DNA of 5,150 nt from JBBIRM01 sp037441765 (GTDB taxonomy: Bacteria > Desulfobacterota > BSN033 > UBA1163). The first letter of the stretch is position 1. Every line of letters begins with the position of its first letter. The notes beneath the pieces were generated by a model. It was given only the letters and a program-made list of their open reading frames with translations. It did not search any database and was not told where the DNA came from. The DNA lies in NCBI GenBank assembly GCA_037441765.1, contig JBBIRM010000192.1:1-5150 (forward strand). Direction: 5' to 3'. Shown here in pieces: positions 5,082-5,150 of the stretch. The position numbers and the translations under genes are program-made.

Positions 5082-5150
5082 ATGGCCAAAGTCGCTATTA
5101 CCACATTGGGTTGCAAAGTCAATCAGTTTGAATCGGAAACCCTTCATGCC
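5082..5150 (+). CDS. mtaB: tRNA methylthiotransferase MtaB (5' end only)
   Basis: Only the first 23 codons are in the window, but the N-terminus VAITTLGCKVNQFESE is typical of MtaB. This radical-SAM enzyme of the MiaB/RimO group adds a methylthio group to N6-threonylcarbamoyladenosine at position 37 of tRNAs reading ANN codons. Cys11 in TLGCKVNQ is the first of the three cysteines of the N-terminal MTTase domain that bind the auxiliary iron-sulfur cluster. The KVNQ after the Cys favours MtaB over MiaB, which usually has xMN there. The ATG at 5082 lies 2 nt after the UPF0280 stop with no good Shine-Dalgarno sequence. An in-frame GTG at 5076 overlaps that stop (GTGA) and would add two residues. 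Either start implies coupled translation. The rest of the protein runs past the window edge. Confidence 0.87.
   Translation, partial: MAKVAITTLGCKVNQFESETLHA

Noticed and set aside
4722..5147. Open frame of 141 codons on the - strand opposite UPF0280 and mtaB
   Set aside because: It lies antisense to two recognisable genes and shows no family features of its own.

Overview
The window holds the 3' part of a branched-chain amino acid-type (Liv/HAAT family) ABC transporter operon on the + strand. It is followed by a convergent DUF488 gene on the - strand, and then by the start of a second + strand operon (a UPF0280 family gene, then mtaB). Base composition is moderate by eye. The combination of a complete SBP-H-M-G-F transporter with a DUF488 gene and a UPF0280-mtaB pair suggests a bacterium of the Desulfobacterota (former Deltaproteobacteria) or a relative. 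This is inference from gene content only; no marker gene fixes the taxonomy.

Bases 2-163 are the C-terminal 53 residues of a periplasmic substrate-binding protein. livH (177-1064), livM (1058-2137), livG (2134-2901) and livF (2894-3592) follow. The last three start codons each overlap the preceding stop (7, 4 and 8 nt), so the set is translationally coupled. Together they encode a complete importer: binding protein, two membrane permeases and two cytoplasmic ATPases. The substrate cannot be fixed from sequence; leucine/isoleucine/valine is the default, with other amino acids, amides or small acids possible. A modest hairpin with a T-rich tail just after livF is a candidate terminator.

A DUF488 gene (3630-4157, - strand) converges on livF. 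The 154-nt AT-rich gap at 4158-4311 carries an excellent sigma70-type promoter reading right (TTGACA, 18 nt, TATAAT). A weaker promoter candidate reads left, with its -10 box overlapping the first. The right-facing promoter should drive UPF0280 (to 5079) and mtaB, of which only the first 23 codons lie in the window (5082-5150).

Most of the window is ordinary transporter and housekeeping sequence, and I see no convincing new defence, mobile or RNA system. The points most worth a second look are a diverged tandem duplication at the N-terminus of LivM, an Arg in the Walker A loop of LivF, the overlapping divergent promoters, and the uncharacterised UPF0280 protein with an awkward start site next to mtaB.
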